Positions 8,515-20,249 of a stretch of 64,000 bases of DNA are shown piece after piece (position 1 is the first letter of the stretch; every line of letters starts with the position of its first letter). The notes beneath the pieces were generated by a model. It was given only the letters and a program-made list of their open reading frames with translations. It did no database searches and was not told the DNA's origin. The DNA comes from Allohoeflea poritis (GTDB lineage: Bacteria; Pseudomonadota; Alphaproteobacteria; Rhizobiales; Rhizobiaceae). The stretch is from the NCBI RefSeq assembly GCF_027889715.1, contig NZ_JAPJZH010000008.1, forward strand, positions 62,001 to 126,000. Reading direction: 5' to 3'. Position numbers and translations under genes: made by a program.

Positions 8515-8791
8515 TCGCCGCCGCGCCGATCAGCAGAACGACGATCAGATTGAAACGCAGCGCCGCGATGGCCGCGATAATGAGCGTTATGACCTCCGCC
8601 GGACCGTTTGAAACCGCCGCCGGCGCGACCAGCGTCGAAAGGACGGCTGCCGGCACAGCGTCAAGCGCCGCGCTCACCCGGCGCGGGATGCGTTCGAAAC
8701 GCGAGAGCACGAGGTGCCCGCCGACCCGCGTGGCATAGGTGGCCAGCGCGCCGAAGATGATGATCCAGCTTATGTCGGAAATGCCGAACAT
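8483..8791 (-). CDS. azlD: AzlD-type branched-chain amino acid exporter subunit
   Basis: The protein is 102 residues with about four membrane helices and the AzlD layout: WIIIFGALATYATRVGG at the N terminus, RIPRRVSAALDAVPAAVL in the middle. It is the small partner of AzlC in exporters of branched-chain amino acids. It starts one base after the azlC stop codon, so the two are translationally coupled. The last 32 bases overlap the end of the convergent aminopeptidase gene. Confidence 0.92.
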   Translation of the reverse strand: MFGISDISWIIIFGALATYATRVGGHLVLSRFERIPRRVSAALDAVPAAVLSTLVAPAAVSNGPAEVITLIIAAIAALRFNLIVVLLIGAAAIISLRAAGLG

Positions 8792-8792
8792 G

Positions 8793-9521
8793 TCACACGC
8801 GCTCCGGATCGGCTTCGACCGTATCGGACTGCGCGTCGCCGCCCGCGATCAACGCCGCGAGCATAACGCCGGCCACCGCGCCGATACTGATGTGCCAGGG
8901 CGAGCCGATGGTGAAATATGCGAACACGGAAGCAATGCCGCTCACGACGACAACCGGAAGCCAATTGCGGCGCTTGCGGAACCCCATGACGAGGACCAGG
9001 AAATAGATCGGCAGCATGAAATCGAGACCGAACGCGTAAGGGTTCGTGATGAAGCGGCCGAAATAGGCGCCGAGCGCGGCCTCGCTCACCCAGGCGATAT
9101 AGATTGGAATCACGACGCCCATATACCAGTTGAAGCTGATCCTGAAGCCACGCTCGTGTCGCTGCTCGGCCTCGGCAAATTGCGGATCGATCAATGCGAA
9201 GAACGCCACCGCCTTCTGGAAGAATGTAAAATGGGCGATCTTCGGCCCCAGCGAAGCCGAGTAGAGGATGTGACGGAAATTGACAGCAAAGATCGACAAA
9301 ACGATGATCCACGGCGCGACCGATGTTCCGAAAAGGTCGATGCCGACCATCTGGCTGGCACCGGCATAGATCGTCGCGCTCATCAGCACGGCCTGGTGGA
9401 TCTCCATGCCGTTTTCGACGGCAAGCGTGCCGAACAGAAGGCCGAACGGCGCAGCCCCGAGGACAACCGGCACGGAGTCACGCATGCCCTGGCGAAATTC
9501 GGCATCGAACTTCAGAAACAT
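8793..9521 (-). CDS. azlC: AzlC-type branched-chain amino acid exporter, large subunit
   Basis: The 242-residue integral membrane protein has the AzlC opening FRQGMRDSVPVVLGAAPFGLLFG and the conserved ATIYAGASQMVGIDLFG segment near the start of the core. AzlC and AzlD together export branched-chain amino acids across the inner membrane. The C-terminal tail is acidic (GGDAQSDTVEADPERV). A 6-bp inverted repeat lies about 70 bases upstream and could be an operator. ligA is upstream on the same strand, about 130 bases away. Confidence 0.93.
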   Translation of the reverse strand: MFLKFDAEFRQGMRDSVPVVLGAAPFGLLFGTLAVENGMEIHQAVLMSATIYAGASQMVGIDLFGTSVAPWIIVLSIFAVNFRHILYSASLGPKIAHFTFFQKAVAFFALIDPQFAEAEQRHERGFRISFNWYMGVVIPIYIAWVSEAALGAYFGRFITNPYAFGLDFMLPIYFLVLVMGFRKRRNWLPVVVVSGIASVFAYFTIGSPWHISIGAVAGVMLAALIAGGDAQSDTVEADPERV

Positions 9522-9592
9522 GGAAAACCTCGTCCGTCGATGGGCTGGAGCAGCTTTAGCCGCAAGCGAGCGCAGCGGCTTCGGGCAAAATA

Positions 9593-9609
9593 GGTCAGCC
9601 TTACTGACC
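9593..9609. promoter_or_regulatory. Inverted repeat upstream of azlCD
   Basis: GGTCAG, a 5-base spacer and CTGACC form a perfect 6-bp dyad about 72 bases upstream of the azlC start. Two near-copies of TAAACTGATC also lie at 9621-9631 and 9643-9652, about two helical turns apart. Either could be a regulator site; a short hairpin is an alternative. Confidence 0.3.
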
Positions 9610-9650
9610 CGTCACGCAAATAAAACTGATCGTTTGTTCAATTAAACTGA

Positions 9651-11795
<2,145 letters not shown>

Positions 11796-11825
11796 TCACC
11801 CGTGAATCACAGACTGTGCTGTTTT

Positions 11826-12126
11826 AGAGCGTGTCTGGCTTGGATTGAAGCATTTGATGGCGGAAAATCGGTCCAATCGGCTAGGCGCGCCGCGCAGCGC
11901 GATGTGGTGCATCGGGCAAGCGGCGCAACGACGTGCGATGGGTCGATTTTCCCCACCCTGGCAAGGCTTATCGTGTTGAAATTCGGAGATGATCGGGCCG
12001 GGCGATTTTGGCCCCTGGCGTCGTTGGCTCGCGCTTGTGGTGGGTTGGCACCACGGCGCGCAATCTGCCTGGCCAGAGACCAAAATCGCCGCGGTCAAAT
12101 GTTTCAATCCAAGCCAGACACGCTCT
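11826..12126. mobile_element. 301-bp inverted-repeat element (MITE-like) between recN and ligA
   Basis: The ends at 11826-11857 and 12095-12126 are inverted repeats of 32 bases that match at 31 positions. Both outer ends read AGAGCGTGTCTGGC inward. The adjacent inner bases also share partial inverse similarity (AAAATCG blocks). No target-site duplication is obvious and no transposase is encoded. The structure is that of a non-autonomous mini-transposon or intergenic mosaic element. The rest of the 374-base gap between recN and ligA shows nothing else. Short frames across it are best regarded as spurious. Confidence 0.7.
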
Positions 12127-12163
12127 GGCAAGCTGAGCTGGCCTGACAGGTTTTTTGTGCGGC

Positions 12164-13831
12164 TCAGGGAGCCTCGGACAGCAGCCGCCCGGCAGCGGCA
12201 CGCGCCTCATCGGTGACCGACGCGCCGGCCAGCATGCGGGCGATCTCTTCCTGGCGGGATTCGCTATCCATCGTGCTGACGCGCGTCGTGACGGTTTCGC
12301 CGCTATCGGCGCCCTTGGCGATCAGCATATGGGTCGAGGCCCGCGCCGCAACCTGCGGCGCATGGGTCACCGAAAGAACCTGTACGTCGGCCGCCAGCCT
12401 TTTCAGGCGCTTGCCGATGGCGTCCGCCACCGCACCGCCAACGCCGGTATCGATCTCGTCGAACACCAGTGTCGGCGCCGAGCCCCGGTCTGCCAATGCA
12501 ACCTTCAGCGCCAGGAGAAAGCGCGAAAGCTCGCCGCCGGACGCGACCTTCAGGATCGGTCCTGGCCGGGTTCCGGGATTGGTGCGCACATGAAAGGCCA
12601 CCTGATCGATACCGTCCGCTCCGCCCTGTTCCGCATCGCTTTTGATATCGACGCTGAATACGGCACGCTCGAGCTTGAGCGCCGGCAGTTCGGCCATCAC
12701 CGCTTCGGCAAGCACGGCCGCAGTTTCGTGACGCCGCTGAGACAAGGCCTGCGCCGCATCGCGATAGGCGCGCTCCGTCTCGCCGGCGCGCGCATCCAGC
12801 TCCGCCATCTTTTCTTCGCCGGCATCCAGTTCAGCCAGCGCCGAAACCATCCGCTCCGCAAGCGCCGGCAGTTCGGAAACCGGTACATTGTACTTGCGTG
12901 AAGCGGCGCGCAGGGCGAACAGGCGCTCCTCGCAGCTTTCCAGTTCATCCGGATCGAACTCTGCGGCACGCATTGCCGCTTCTGCCGCCGTCTGGGCATC
13001 CGACAGGCGGTCGACAGCGGCAGCCAGGTGCTCAATCACCTCATCGAGAAGCCCCGGTGCTTCGGCTGCCTTGCGTTCCAAGCGGCGCAACAATGAACTC
13101 AGCATCGGCAGGGGCGCGCCCTGCCCGGAAAGGATATCGTTGGTCTCGTTGATGTCGGTCGCGATCTTTTCGGCCTTCATCATGCGTGCGCGCCGTTCGG
13201 CGAGTTCATCTTCCTCGCCGTCGATCGGAGACAAGGTTTCCAGTTCCTCCACAGACGAGCGCAGATAATCGGCTTCGCGGGCCGCATCCTCTACGCGAGC
13301 CCTGTGTTCAGCGGCCGCCTTGACAGCCTGGCGCCAGCCCTGATGGAGCGAGCCGACAGACGCCGCATCGCCCTGCAGGCCGCCAAATGCGTCAAGAAGC
13401 CGGCGATGCGCATCGGGCTCGACCAGCGCGCGGTCGTCATGCTGGCCATGTATCTCGACCAGCATCTGTCCCGCCTGCCGCATGAGCGCAACGCTGGCCG
13501 GCTGATCGTTGATATAGACCTTGGTGCGCCCGTCGGCGCTCTGTGTGCGCCTGAATATCAGGTCACCTTCGTCATCAAGGCCGTTTTCGCGCAGCAAGGC
13601 CCGCACCGGATGATCCTGCGGCACGTCAAAAGCGGCCGTGACCTGCCCGCGGTCGCAACCTTGACGCACCAGCCCGCCATCGCCACGCGCGCCGAGCGCC
13701 AGGGAAAGACTGTCTAGAAGTATGGATTTTCCGGCGCCTGTTTCGCCGGTCAAGACCGAAAGCCCCCGTTCGAAACCGAGATCAAGCCGTTCGATCAGAA
13801 CGATATCCCGGATCGAAAGATGTGAAAGCAT
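12164..13831 (-). CDS. recN: DNA repair protein RecN
   Basis: RecN is an SMC-like ATPase that acts early in double-strand break repair. The 555-residue protein has Walker A GETGAGKS at residues 29-36 after MLSHLSIRDIVLIERL, a central coiled-coil region rich in Glu, Arg and Ala (about 150-370), and the C-terminal ABC signature VASGGELSRFLLALK followed by Walker B TLVFDEIDTGVGG. The order is normal. It starts 12 bases after the bamD stop, so bamD and recN are probably one transcript. Confidence 0.96.
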   Translation of the reverse strand: MLSHLSIRDIVLIERLDLGFERGLSVLTGETGAGKSILLDSLSLALGARGDGGLVRQGCDRGQVTAAFDVPQDHPVRALLRENGLDDEGDLIFRRTQSADGRTKVYINDQPASVALMRQAGQMLVEIHGQHDDRALVEPDAHRRLLDAFGGLQGDAASVGSLHQGWRQAVKAAAEHRARVEDAAREADYLRSSVEELETLSPIDGEEDELAERRARMMKAEKIATDINETNDILSGQGAPLPMLSSLLRRLERKAAEAPGLLDEVIEHLAAAVDRLSDAQTAAEAAMRAAEFDPDELESCEERLFALRAASRKYNVPVSELPALAERMVSALAELDAGEEKMAELDARAGETERAYRDAAQALSQRRHETAAVLAEAVMAELPALKLERAVFSVDIKSDAEQGGADGIDQVAFHVRTNPGTRPGPILKVASGGELSRFLLALKVALADRGSAPTLVFDEIDTGVGGAVADAIGKRLKRLAADVQVLSVTHAPQVAARASTHMLIAKGADSGETVTTRVSTMDSESRQEEIARMLAGASVTDEARAAAGRLLSEAP

Positions 13832-13843
13832 GGTCTCCCTTTG

Positions 13844-14689
13844 TCAGCTTTCGGCGCCGATCAGGCGCGAACCCGCCCGTGTCAGCCACGAGCCGCGATT
13901 CTCACGCGGTTCAAGCCCTTCAGTCTGCAGAAGCTTGTAGGAATCGGCATACCACTGACTGTCCGGGAAATTGTGCCCGAGCACGGCAGCAGCCGTCTGC
14001 GCGTCCTGGGTCAGGCCCATCGCGAAATAGACCTCGACGAGGCGCGCCAGCGCCTCTTCCACCTGCCTCGTGTTGGGATAGGATTCCACGACCACACGGA
14101 AGCGGTTGACCGCCGCCGCATATTCCTTGCGTTCCTGGTAGTAGCGACCGATCTGCATTTCCTTGCCTGCGAGCTGGTCGCGGGCAAAGCGGATTTTGAC
14201 CTCTGAATCGGCAACATATTCCGAATCGGGATAACGCTGAACGATTTCCGAGAAGGCCGCAATGGCGCGACGCGCCGATCCCTGGTCGCGCGTGACCTGC
14301 GGAATCTGACGGTAGTAGGACAGGCCGATCAGGTAGTAGGCATATGCCGTGTCTTCCGATTCAGGATAGAGGCTGATGTAACGCTGCGCATTGTTGATTG
14401 AGTCCGGATATTTGCCCATCCGGTAATTGGCGAAAGCATTCATCACCATAGCCTTGCGGGCAAACTCGGAATAGGGATGCTGCTTGTCGATGGCGTCGAA
14501 CTTGCGTGAGGCCTCTTTCATCTTGCCTGCCTTGATATTGGCAAGCGCCTGATTGTAGAGGACGTCCGCGGGCTCGGTCTCGATATCCAGGGCCGTGATA
14601 TCGATATCCCTGTCGCTCTGGCACGCACCCAGCACCATCATGCTGCCGAGACTTGCGGCAACAAACACCGCACGCAGACTTTTGTTCAC
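13844..14689 (-). CDS. bamD: Outer membrane assembly lipoprotein BamD
   Basis: BamD is the essential lipoprotein partner of BamA in the machine that inserts beta-barrel proteins into the outer membrane. I prefer a GTG start at 14689 with AGGGGA upstream, giving a compact lipoprotein signal with lipobox VLGAC and lipidated Cys23; an ATG eight codons earlier (14713) is possible but has a weaker ribosome site. The mature part contains five TPR-like repeats ([70 protein letters not shown]). lpxC upstream and recN downstream match the rhizobial order. Confidence 0.93.
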   Translation of the reverse strand: MNKSLRAVFVAASLGSMMVLGACQSDRDIDITALDIETEPADVLYNQALANIKAGKMKEASRKFDAIDKQHPYSEFARKAMVMNAFANYRMGKYPDSINNAQRYISLYPESEDTAYAYYLIGLSYYRQIPQVTRDQGSARRAIAAFSEIVQRYPDSEYVADSEVKIRFARDQLAGKEMQIGRYYQERKEYAAAVNRFRVVVESYPNTRQVEEALARLVEVYFAMGLTQDAQTAAAVLGHNFPDSQWYADSYKLLQTEGLEPRENRGSWLTRAGSRLIGAES

Positions 14690-14951
14690 CGGAACCAGTC
14701 CCCTGTTCAGCATTTCGGTCTACACCCCAATTCCCGCCGCGACTCAAGCGAAGGTTCGTTTCAAACGACGGAATACCACATTTACACGGCGGAACGGGCC
14801 AAAATTGATAACAACCCGTTTACCGGCCGCACCGAAAACAGTGCACGCTTTCATAGCGCCAAACGCACAATGATCGCAACGTCATGCGCATGTTTTGGTA
14901 CATTTTTGTGGCAGTGGCGCCGACATCCTGGAACGACGGCTGTGGAAACCG

Positions 14952-15905
14952 CTACTGTGTCCAGGGAGCGAACATCGGACCGCTGACAGCAACCAGTTCA
15001 CCGCCACGCGGCGTTTCACGCGGTTGCGAGGTTTCGACGACCTCATAGGCGCTCGTATCATTGAGCAGCGCCTTCAGCGCCAGTGAATTGAGTTTGTGCC
15101 CACCGCGATAGGAACGGTAGCAGCCGATGAACTTCGCACCGGCAAGCGCCAAGTCGCCGACCGCGTCAAGCGTCTTGTGGCGTACGAACTCGTTCTCGAA
15201 CCGCAATCCTTCCAGATTGATCACCGTATCGTCATCACTGATAACGACCGAATTCTCGAGCGAGGAACCCAGAGCATGGCCGGACGCCCACAGGAACTCG
15301 ACGTCACGCATGAAGCCGAATGTCCGTGCCCGCGCCAACTCGCGCCGGAATGTATCGGCAGAGATATCGCCCTTCCATGACTGGCGACCGATCAGCTTGC
15401 AGTCGAAGTCGATGTCGATCTCGAAGCGCGTACCCTCATAGGGAACGAATTCCGCCCATGAAGCGCCGGCCTCGATGCGCACGGGCTTGACCACCCGCAG
15501 GTAACGCCGCTTGGAGCTCAGAATATCAACATCGGCGCGATCCAGGGCTTCGATGAAGACAATGGAACTGCCATCCATGATCGGCACTTCCGCACCGTCG
15601 ATCTCAACGATGATGTTGTCGATCTCCATGGCGTAGAACGCGGCCATCAGGTGCTCGACGGTCGCAACGCTCGCACCGCCCGCATCGCCGAGAACGGTAC
15701 ACAGGTCGGTCGCCGCGACCTGCGATGCCACAGCCCTGATCAAATGGGTATCGCCATTGTCCAAAGTGCGTTTGAAAACGATGCCGGTATCCGCCTCGGC
15801 TGGCTTGAATGTGACGGAAACCTTCGAACCGCTGTGCACTCCCACCCCAGAGAGCGTCACTTCGTTCAGAATTGTCGTCTGATAGCCAAAGTAGTTAATA
15901 CTCAT
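14952..15905 (-). CDS. lpxC: UDP-3-O-acyl-N-acetylglucosamine deacetylase LpxC
   Basis: LpxC is the zinc deacetylase that commits UDP-GlcNAc derivatives to lipid A synthesis. The start MSINYFGYQTTI at 15905 matches the usual N terminus; an in-frame ATG 11 codons earlier is unlikely. Motifs include GVGVHSG, the zinc-binding ATVEHLMAA (His85), VPIMDGSS, and the second metal and acid pair in RHKTLDAVGDLALAG with a later HKLN. The 317-residue length is close to the family norm. It lies directly after ftsZ and before bamD on the same strand. Confidence 0.96.
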   Translation of the reverse strand: MSINYFGYQTTILNEVTLSGVGVHSGSKVSVTFKPAEADTGIVFKRTLDNGDTHLIRAVASQVAATDLCTVLGDAGGASVATVEHLMAAFYAMEIDNIIVEIDGAEVPIMDGSSIVFIEALDRADVDILSSKRRYLRVVKPVRIEAGASWAEFVPYEGTRFEIDIDFDCKLIGRQSWKGDISADTFRRELARARTFGFMRDVEFLWASGHALGSSLENSVVISDDDTVINLEGLRFENEFVRHKTLDAVGDLALAGAKFIGCYRSYRGGHKLNSLALKALLNDTSAYEVVETSQPRETPRGGELVAVSGPMFAPWTQ

Positions 15906-16181
15906 ACATTCAAGCCTGATATTTTCAGCCAAGGTCATTCAATAAACGCTGCATCCATACGCGATGCTAAATCCGCGTATAAATTCAACTATTTCGGATG
16001 ACCTATTGTCCCGACCAAATCCCCACAGCTGAAAGATACGTGCCGTCTAGGGACAATCCAAATCACGGTTTTTTACGGATTGTAACGCTGAAATAGGCAA
16101 GCGTTTTCAACGGTTTAACGAATTTAATATTCATTAATGAACCGTTAACGTGAGCGTCTGATTTGAATGTTGCAACACAAC
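15906..16181. other. AT-rich intergenic region between ftsZ and lpxC
   Basis: Together with the hairpin at 16182-16208 this gap is 336 bases. It is visibly richer in A and T than the flanking genes and contains no supportable gene. It probably holds the lpxC promoter, since the ftsZ transcript is likely to end at the hairpin, but I cannot assign a -35 or -10 element with confidence. Confidence 0.5.
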
Positions 16182-16208
16182 CGGGGCAATTCTGAGACAA
16201 TTGCCCCG
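16182..16208 (-). terminator. Hairpin downstream of ftsZ
   Basis: CGGGGCAATT, a 7-base loop and AATTGCCCCG form a perfect 10-bp stem about 34 bases beyond the ftsZ stop. The T-rich tail (TTCTTTTT) lies on the plus-strand side, so on the ftsZ strand it is a strong hairpin without a good U tract. It may stop transcription or protect the 3' end. Confidence 0.6.
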
Positions 16209-16241
16209 ATTCTTTTTCAAAGCGAGTCGCGCGGTCCTCGC

Positions 16242-17933
16242 TTAAAGCGCCTGACGGCGGAGGAAGGCCGGTATTTCCAGCTGATCGTCTTCCGACTGCG
16301 TCTTTGTCGCGGGCTGGGCACGACCCTGATTGTCGAGACTGCCCTTTCGCGGCGCATACATGCTCGCCTCGGCAGAGAGCTGGCGGCGCTGGTTCGACGG
16401 CGCAGGTGCCGCCGGCTCTGCGGCGATGCCTTCATCCTCTTCACGCCGTCCAAGGCTGTGCGAGATGCGTTTCAACAACCCCATCGGACCCCGCTCGTCA
16501 TGGCTGGCCGCCTGACGCTGCTGCCGCTCGACCTCCGCCTGAACGACGGGCGGAAAATCCTCGATGCGCGGCATCTGTGGTGCTGGAGCTTCCGGCTCAG
16601 GCTGAGCGGCGACGACGGTCGGCGCGGGAGCCGGGGCCGGAGCTGGTGCGACTTGCGGTGTCGCCCGGCTCTGGATCACCGGCTTCTGCCCTTCCGGGGA
16701 AGCAAACAGCTTGCTCTGAGGATGGAACGCCTCGCCACTCTCAGGCTCCGCTGCCGCGGGAGCCGCGATGCTCAGTTCCTGTTCCAGTTCGGCTTCGGCC
16801 AGCTTGATGGTGGCCTCCACATGATCTTCCGCCGGCGGCTGCGGAGCCATGACGCTCGCGGTTGCGGCAGCAGGGGCCGCAGGGGCCGCCGCAGCAGCGG
16901 GTTGTGCCGGCTGACTGACCGGTTTCGGCGTGACCGTCTTGCTGACAATGGTCTCCTCAGCGCCGCTTTCCTTGTCGATGCCGGTCGCAACGACCGAAAC
17001 GCGGATGAGCCCTTCGAGATCTTCATCGAAAGTCGCGCCGAGAATGATGTTGGCGTCGGTATCCACCTCTTCGCGGATCCGGGTTGCCGCCTCATCGACT
17101 TCGAACAGCGTCATGTCGCGACCGCCGGTGATCGAGATTAGCAGACCCTGCGCCCCCTTCATCGACGTCTCGTCCAGCAGCGGGTTGGAAATCGCTGCTT
17201 CCGCGGCGGCCATGGCGCGGCCATCGCCCGAGGCTTCGCCGGTGCCCATCATCGCCTTGCCCATCTCGCGCATCACCGATCGGACGTCGGCGAAATCGAG
17301 ATTGATGAGACCTTCCTTGACCATCAGGTCGGTAATGCAGGCAACGCCGGAGTAAAGGACCTGGTCCGCCATGCCGAAGGCATCGGCGAAGGTGGTCTTG
17401 TCATTGGCGATGCGGAAAAGGTTCTGGTTCGGAATGACGATCAGCGTATCGACCGCGTGCTGCAACTCGGTGATCCCGTCCTCGGCGATACGCATGCGGC
17501 GCTGGCCTTCGAAGTGGAAGGGCTTGGTCACCACGCCGACTGTCAGGATTCCCCTTTCACGGGCCGCCTGTGCGACAACGGGAGCGGCACCGGTACCGGT
17601 TCCGCCGCCCATGCCGGCGGTGACGAAACACATATGCGTTCCGTTGAGATGGTCGTTGATCTCGTCGATACATTCGCGCGCCGCCGCGCATCCGACTTCC
17701 GGCTGCGATCCGGCGCCGAGGCCTTCGGTCACGGCCACGCCCATCTGGATCACCCGATCGGCCTTGGTCATGGTCAGCGCCTGGGCGTCCGTGTTGGCGA
17801 CCACGAAGTCAACGCCCTGGAGACCGGCATTGATCATGTTGTTGACGGCGTTGCCGCCACCTCCGCCGACACCGAACACGGTGATCCGCGGCTTGAGCTC
17901 GGTGATGTCCGGCTTCTGCAGATTGATAGTCAT
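16242..17933 (-). CDS. ftsZ: Cell division GTPase FtsZ
   Basis: FtsZ polymerises at midcell to form the division ring. The 563-residue protein has the GTPase domain with [14 protein letters not shown], the tubulin signature [12 protein letters not shown] (residues 107-118) and the T7 loop region [12 protein letters not shown] long Ala-, Pro- and Gln-rich linker (about residues 325-550), typical of alphaproteobacterial FtsZ, is followed by the C-terminal partner-binding peptide [12 protein letters not shown]. ftsA is 52 bases upstream. No second ftsZ copy is in the window. Confidence 0.98.
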   Translation of the reverse strand: MTINLQKPDITELKPRITVFGVGGGGGNAVNNMINAGLQGVDFVVANTDAQALTMTKADRVIQMGVAVTEGLGAGSQPEVGCAAARECIDEINDHLNGTHMCFVTAGMGGGTGTGAAPVVAQAARERGILTVGVVTKPFHFEGQRRMRIAEDGITELQHAVDTLIVIPNQNLFRIANDKTTFADAFGMADQVLYSGVACITDLMVKEGLINLDFADVRSVMREMGKAMMGTGEASGDGRAMAAAEAAISNPLLDETSMKGAQGLLISITGGRDMTLFEVDEAATRIREEVDTDANIILGATFDEDLEGLIRVSVVATGIDKESGAEETIVSKTVTPKPVSQPAQPAAAAAPAAPAAATASVMAPQPPAEDHVEATIKLAEAELEQELSIAAPAAAEPESGEAFHPQSKLFASPEGQKPVIQSRATPQVAPAPAPAPAPTVVAAQPEPEAPAPQMPRIEDFPPVVQAEVERQQRQAASHDERGPMGLLKRISHSLGRREEDEGIAAEPAAPAPSNQRRQLSAEASMYAPRKGSLDNQGRAQPATKTQSEDDQLEIPAFLRRQAL

Positions 17934-17985
17934 GGCACCTCGTTCCCTTTTTCACTCTGGCCGCCTGCCGCGTCGGCCAACACAA

Positions 17986-19317
17986 TTAAAAACTTTCTTT
18001 CAACCACTGTCCTACACGGGCAAATCGTCCTCCGCCGCCCACGGCCCGGTAGCGCCCGGCCCGTTCGACGCCGCGGCTTTCCAGCGCGGCGATCTGCGGA
18101 TAAATCATCAGTCCCACCGCGGTGGAGAAAGCCGGTCCCTTGGCTGCGGCCGGAAGGCCGGCGACGCCAAGCGGCCGGCCGATGCGCACATTGCGGGCAA
18201 GGATGCGCCGCGCTGCATCGGCAATGCCGGTGAGCTGGCTCGCACCGCCCGTCAACACGATACGCCGGCCCACCAGGGGTGCGTATCCTGACCGGTGGAT
18301 ACGGTCACGGATCATCTCAAGCGTTTCTTCGATGCGCGCCCGCACGATGCGGGCAAGCAGCGCCTTCGGCATCTGCGCCGGCATATCCGCATCCCCGTCG
18401 CCGATCGGCGGGACGGAAACCGTATCGTGCTCATCCCCGGTCATCGGCAGCGCCGAGCCATGAACAACTTTCAGCCGCTCGGCGTCTTCGAGACGCGTCG
18501 AAAGCCCGCGCGCAAGATCCATCGTCACATGGTGCCCGCCGAGCGCGATCGCATCGGTATGGACCATGCGGCCTTCCGCAAAGACCGAAATTGTCGTCGT
18601 GCCGCCACCCATGTCGATGCAGGCACATCCGATTTCAGCCTCATCGTCGACAAGCGCGGAAAGGCCGCTTGCATAGGGTGTCGCCACCATGGCCTCAACG
18701 GTCAGGTGTGCACGGTTGACGCACAGTTCGAGGTTGCGCAGCGGTGCCTGTTCGGCCGTGACCACATGCATGTTGACGCCGAGATGGTCGCCGAACATGC
18801 CGAGCGGATCGCGGATCGAACGCTCGCCATCGAGACTGAATCCGGTCGGCAGCGCATGGATGATGGACCGGTCCGCATTGTCGATCTGCGCGGCAGCCGC
18901 GGCCAGCACCTTGCGCAGGTCGGAACGCTCGACCTCGTGGCCGCCGAGATCGATCTCGGCGGAATAGACATCGCTGCGCAGGCGTCCTGCGGAGACGTTG
19001 ACGATCAAAGACTCGACCGTCAAACCGGCTCTCTTCTCCGCTGTATGGACAGCCATGCGCACCGAGCTCTCGACAGCGTCGAGATCTGCAATAACCCCCG
19101 CTTTGACACCGCGCGACTTGTGATGACCGACGCCGATGATCTCGACGTCGTGAGTGCGACCCGGCAACAACCGGGTTTCGGCGCGCGGCTCAAGCCGGCC
19201 GATCAGGCACACGACCTTGGTCGAGCCGATATCGAGGACCGTTACCACGCTGGACCGTTTGGCAGGCAGCGCCCTCAGATGCGGTACGGAAAAGGATGAA
19301 GACCGGAAGACGCTCAT
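17986..19317 (-). CDS. ftsA: Cell division protein FtsA
   Basis: FtsA is the actin-like protein that tethers FtsZ to the membrane and recruits later division proteins. The 443-residue protein has the actin-fold phosphate motifs TVLDIGSTKVVCLIG and ACIDMGGGTTTISVF, the 1C domain between them, the adenosine motif RRIVLTGGASQLTGI, and a C-terminal amphipathic tail (FARVGQWLKESF) that would bind the membrane. Its ATG overlaps the end of ftsQ by four bases, indicating translational coupling. Confidence 0.97.
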   Translation of the reverse strand: MSVFRSSSFSVPHLRALPAKRSSVVTVLDIGSTKVVCLIGRLEPRAETRLLPGRTHDVEIIGVGHHKSRGVKAGVIADLDAVESSVRMAVHTAEKRAGLTVESLIVNVSAGRLRSDVYSAEIDLGGHEVERSDLRKVLAAAAAQIDNADRSIIHALPTGFSLDGERSIRDPLGMFGDHLGVNMHVVTAEQAPLRNLELCVNRAHLTVEAMVATPYASGLSALVDDEAEIGCACIDMGGGTTTISVFAEGRMVHTDAIALGGHHVTMDLARGLSTRLEDAERLKVVHGSALPMTGDEHDTVSVPPIGDGDADMPAQMPKALLARIVRARIEETLEMIRDRIHRSGYAPLVGRRIVLTGGASQLTGIADAARRILARNVRIGRPLGVAGLPAAAKGPAFSTAVGLMIYPQIAALESRGVERAGRYRAVGGGGRFARVGQWLKESF

Positions 19318-20249
19318 GAATTGCGGCCCCGCTTCTTCATGAGGCGTTCGCGCGCATCCATAGCATTTTGCCGGCGCGCTGCCGCATCGTCCGACAATCC
19401 GATGGTGATGCGGTCGTCAAGGCGCAGATCGACCGTCCGGATATCGCGGGCCAGCAGTTCCTGGCGCGCGTCCATGCGGCGCAACTTGTCCAGCGCACCC
19501 GCAGCACCGTTCTCGGGCAGGCGTACCGTGACGCCATTGTCGAGGCGGATGTCCCAGCGGCGGTCGGCGACCCGGATCCGGGCCTTGATGCGCGGCTTGA
19601 GCTCCGGCCATTTGTCGAGCATGGCGTCGAAGGCTTCCGCATGGACATCCGCGCCAAGGCCGACGAAAAGCGGCAGTCGCATAAATTTCTTGCTGGACAG
19701 CGGCGCGATGACGTTGCCGTTTCGGTCGATCAACGAAAGCTCGCGGCCGTGCTGCCAGATCCCGAAGGCGCGTTTCTCGGAAAGCTTTACGTCGATGGCA
19801 TCCGGGTAGATCTTGCGCACATCGGCATCCATGACCCACGGCAAGGCCATGACTGCCGCACGTGCCTCGTCGACATCGAGCGTCAGCAGCGACGTATGGC
19901 CATCCAGGCCGAGCTGCTGGACAATATCGATTGGCGACGTTTCAACATTGCCGGCGACATTGACCGAGTCGATGGCAAATCCGGCCGCCGACGTCGTGCT
20001 CTCTGCGAGTGCGCGCAGATGCCCGCCCTCGATGACGCCGTAGAGACCGGTCAACGCGAACAGCGCTGCGGTTGCCAGGGAACCGGTATGCTGGGGAATA
20101 ACGGCGCGCCCGTCGATGAGCGCGGTGAACAGGCGCATCGGACGGCGCAGGAAACGCGGCAGGACACGGGAGGAATCGGACACGGAGCCGTCGGCGCGAT
20201 CCGCGACCATCCGCCGTCCCTTAACCCACCTGTCCTTCAACGCATGCAC
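19314..20249 (-). CDS. ftsQ: Cell division protein FtsQ
   Basis: FtsQ is a bitopic protein that links the FtsL/FtsB complex to the early ring. The 311-residue protein has a cytoplasmic N terminus, one membrane segment near residues 58-75 ([15 protein letters not shown]), a POTRA domain starting at [25 protein letters not shown], and the FtsQ beta domain with [23 protein letters not shown]. The tail is basic ([12 protein letters not shown]). It overlaps ddl by 13 bases and ftsA by 4, so the three form one operon. An internal GTG or ATG start is possible. Confidence 0.95.
   Translation of the reverse strand: MHALKDRWVKGRRMVADRADGSVSDSSRVLPRFLRRPMRLFTALIDGRAVIPQHTGSLATAALFALTGLYGVIEGGHLRALAESTTSAAGFAIDSVNVAGNVETSPIDIVQQLGLDGHTSLLTLDVDEARAAVMALPWVMDADVRKIYPDAIDVKLSEKRAFGIWQHGRELSLIDRNGNVIAPLSSKKFMRLPLFVGLGADVHAEAFDAMLDKWPELKPRIKARIRVADRRWDIRLDNGVTVRLPENGAAGALDKLRRMDARQELLARDIRTVDLRLDDRITIGLSDDAAARRQNAMDARERLMKKRGRNS

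Noticed and set aside
11796-12216. Protein frames across the inverted-repeat element on both strands
   Set aside because: They share the repeat ends and have no ribosome site or domain.
14891-15050. A short plus-strand frame in the bamD-lpxC gap starting MFWYIFVAV
   Set aside because: It runs into the end of lpxC in antisense and has no ribosome site.
16167-17141. A plus-strand frame opposite the ftsZ linker
   Set aside because: Arg-rich low-complexity translation of the antisense strand, with no family match.
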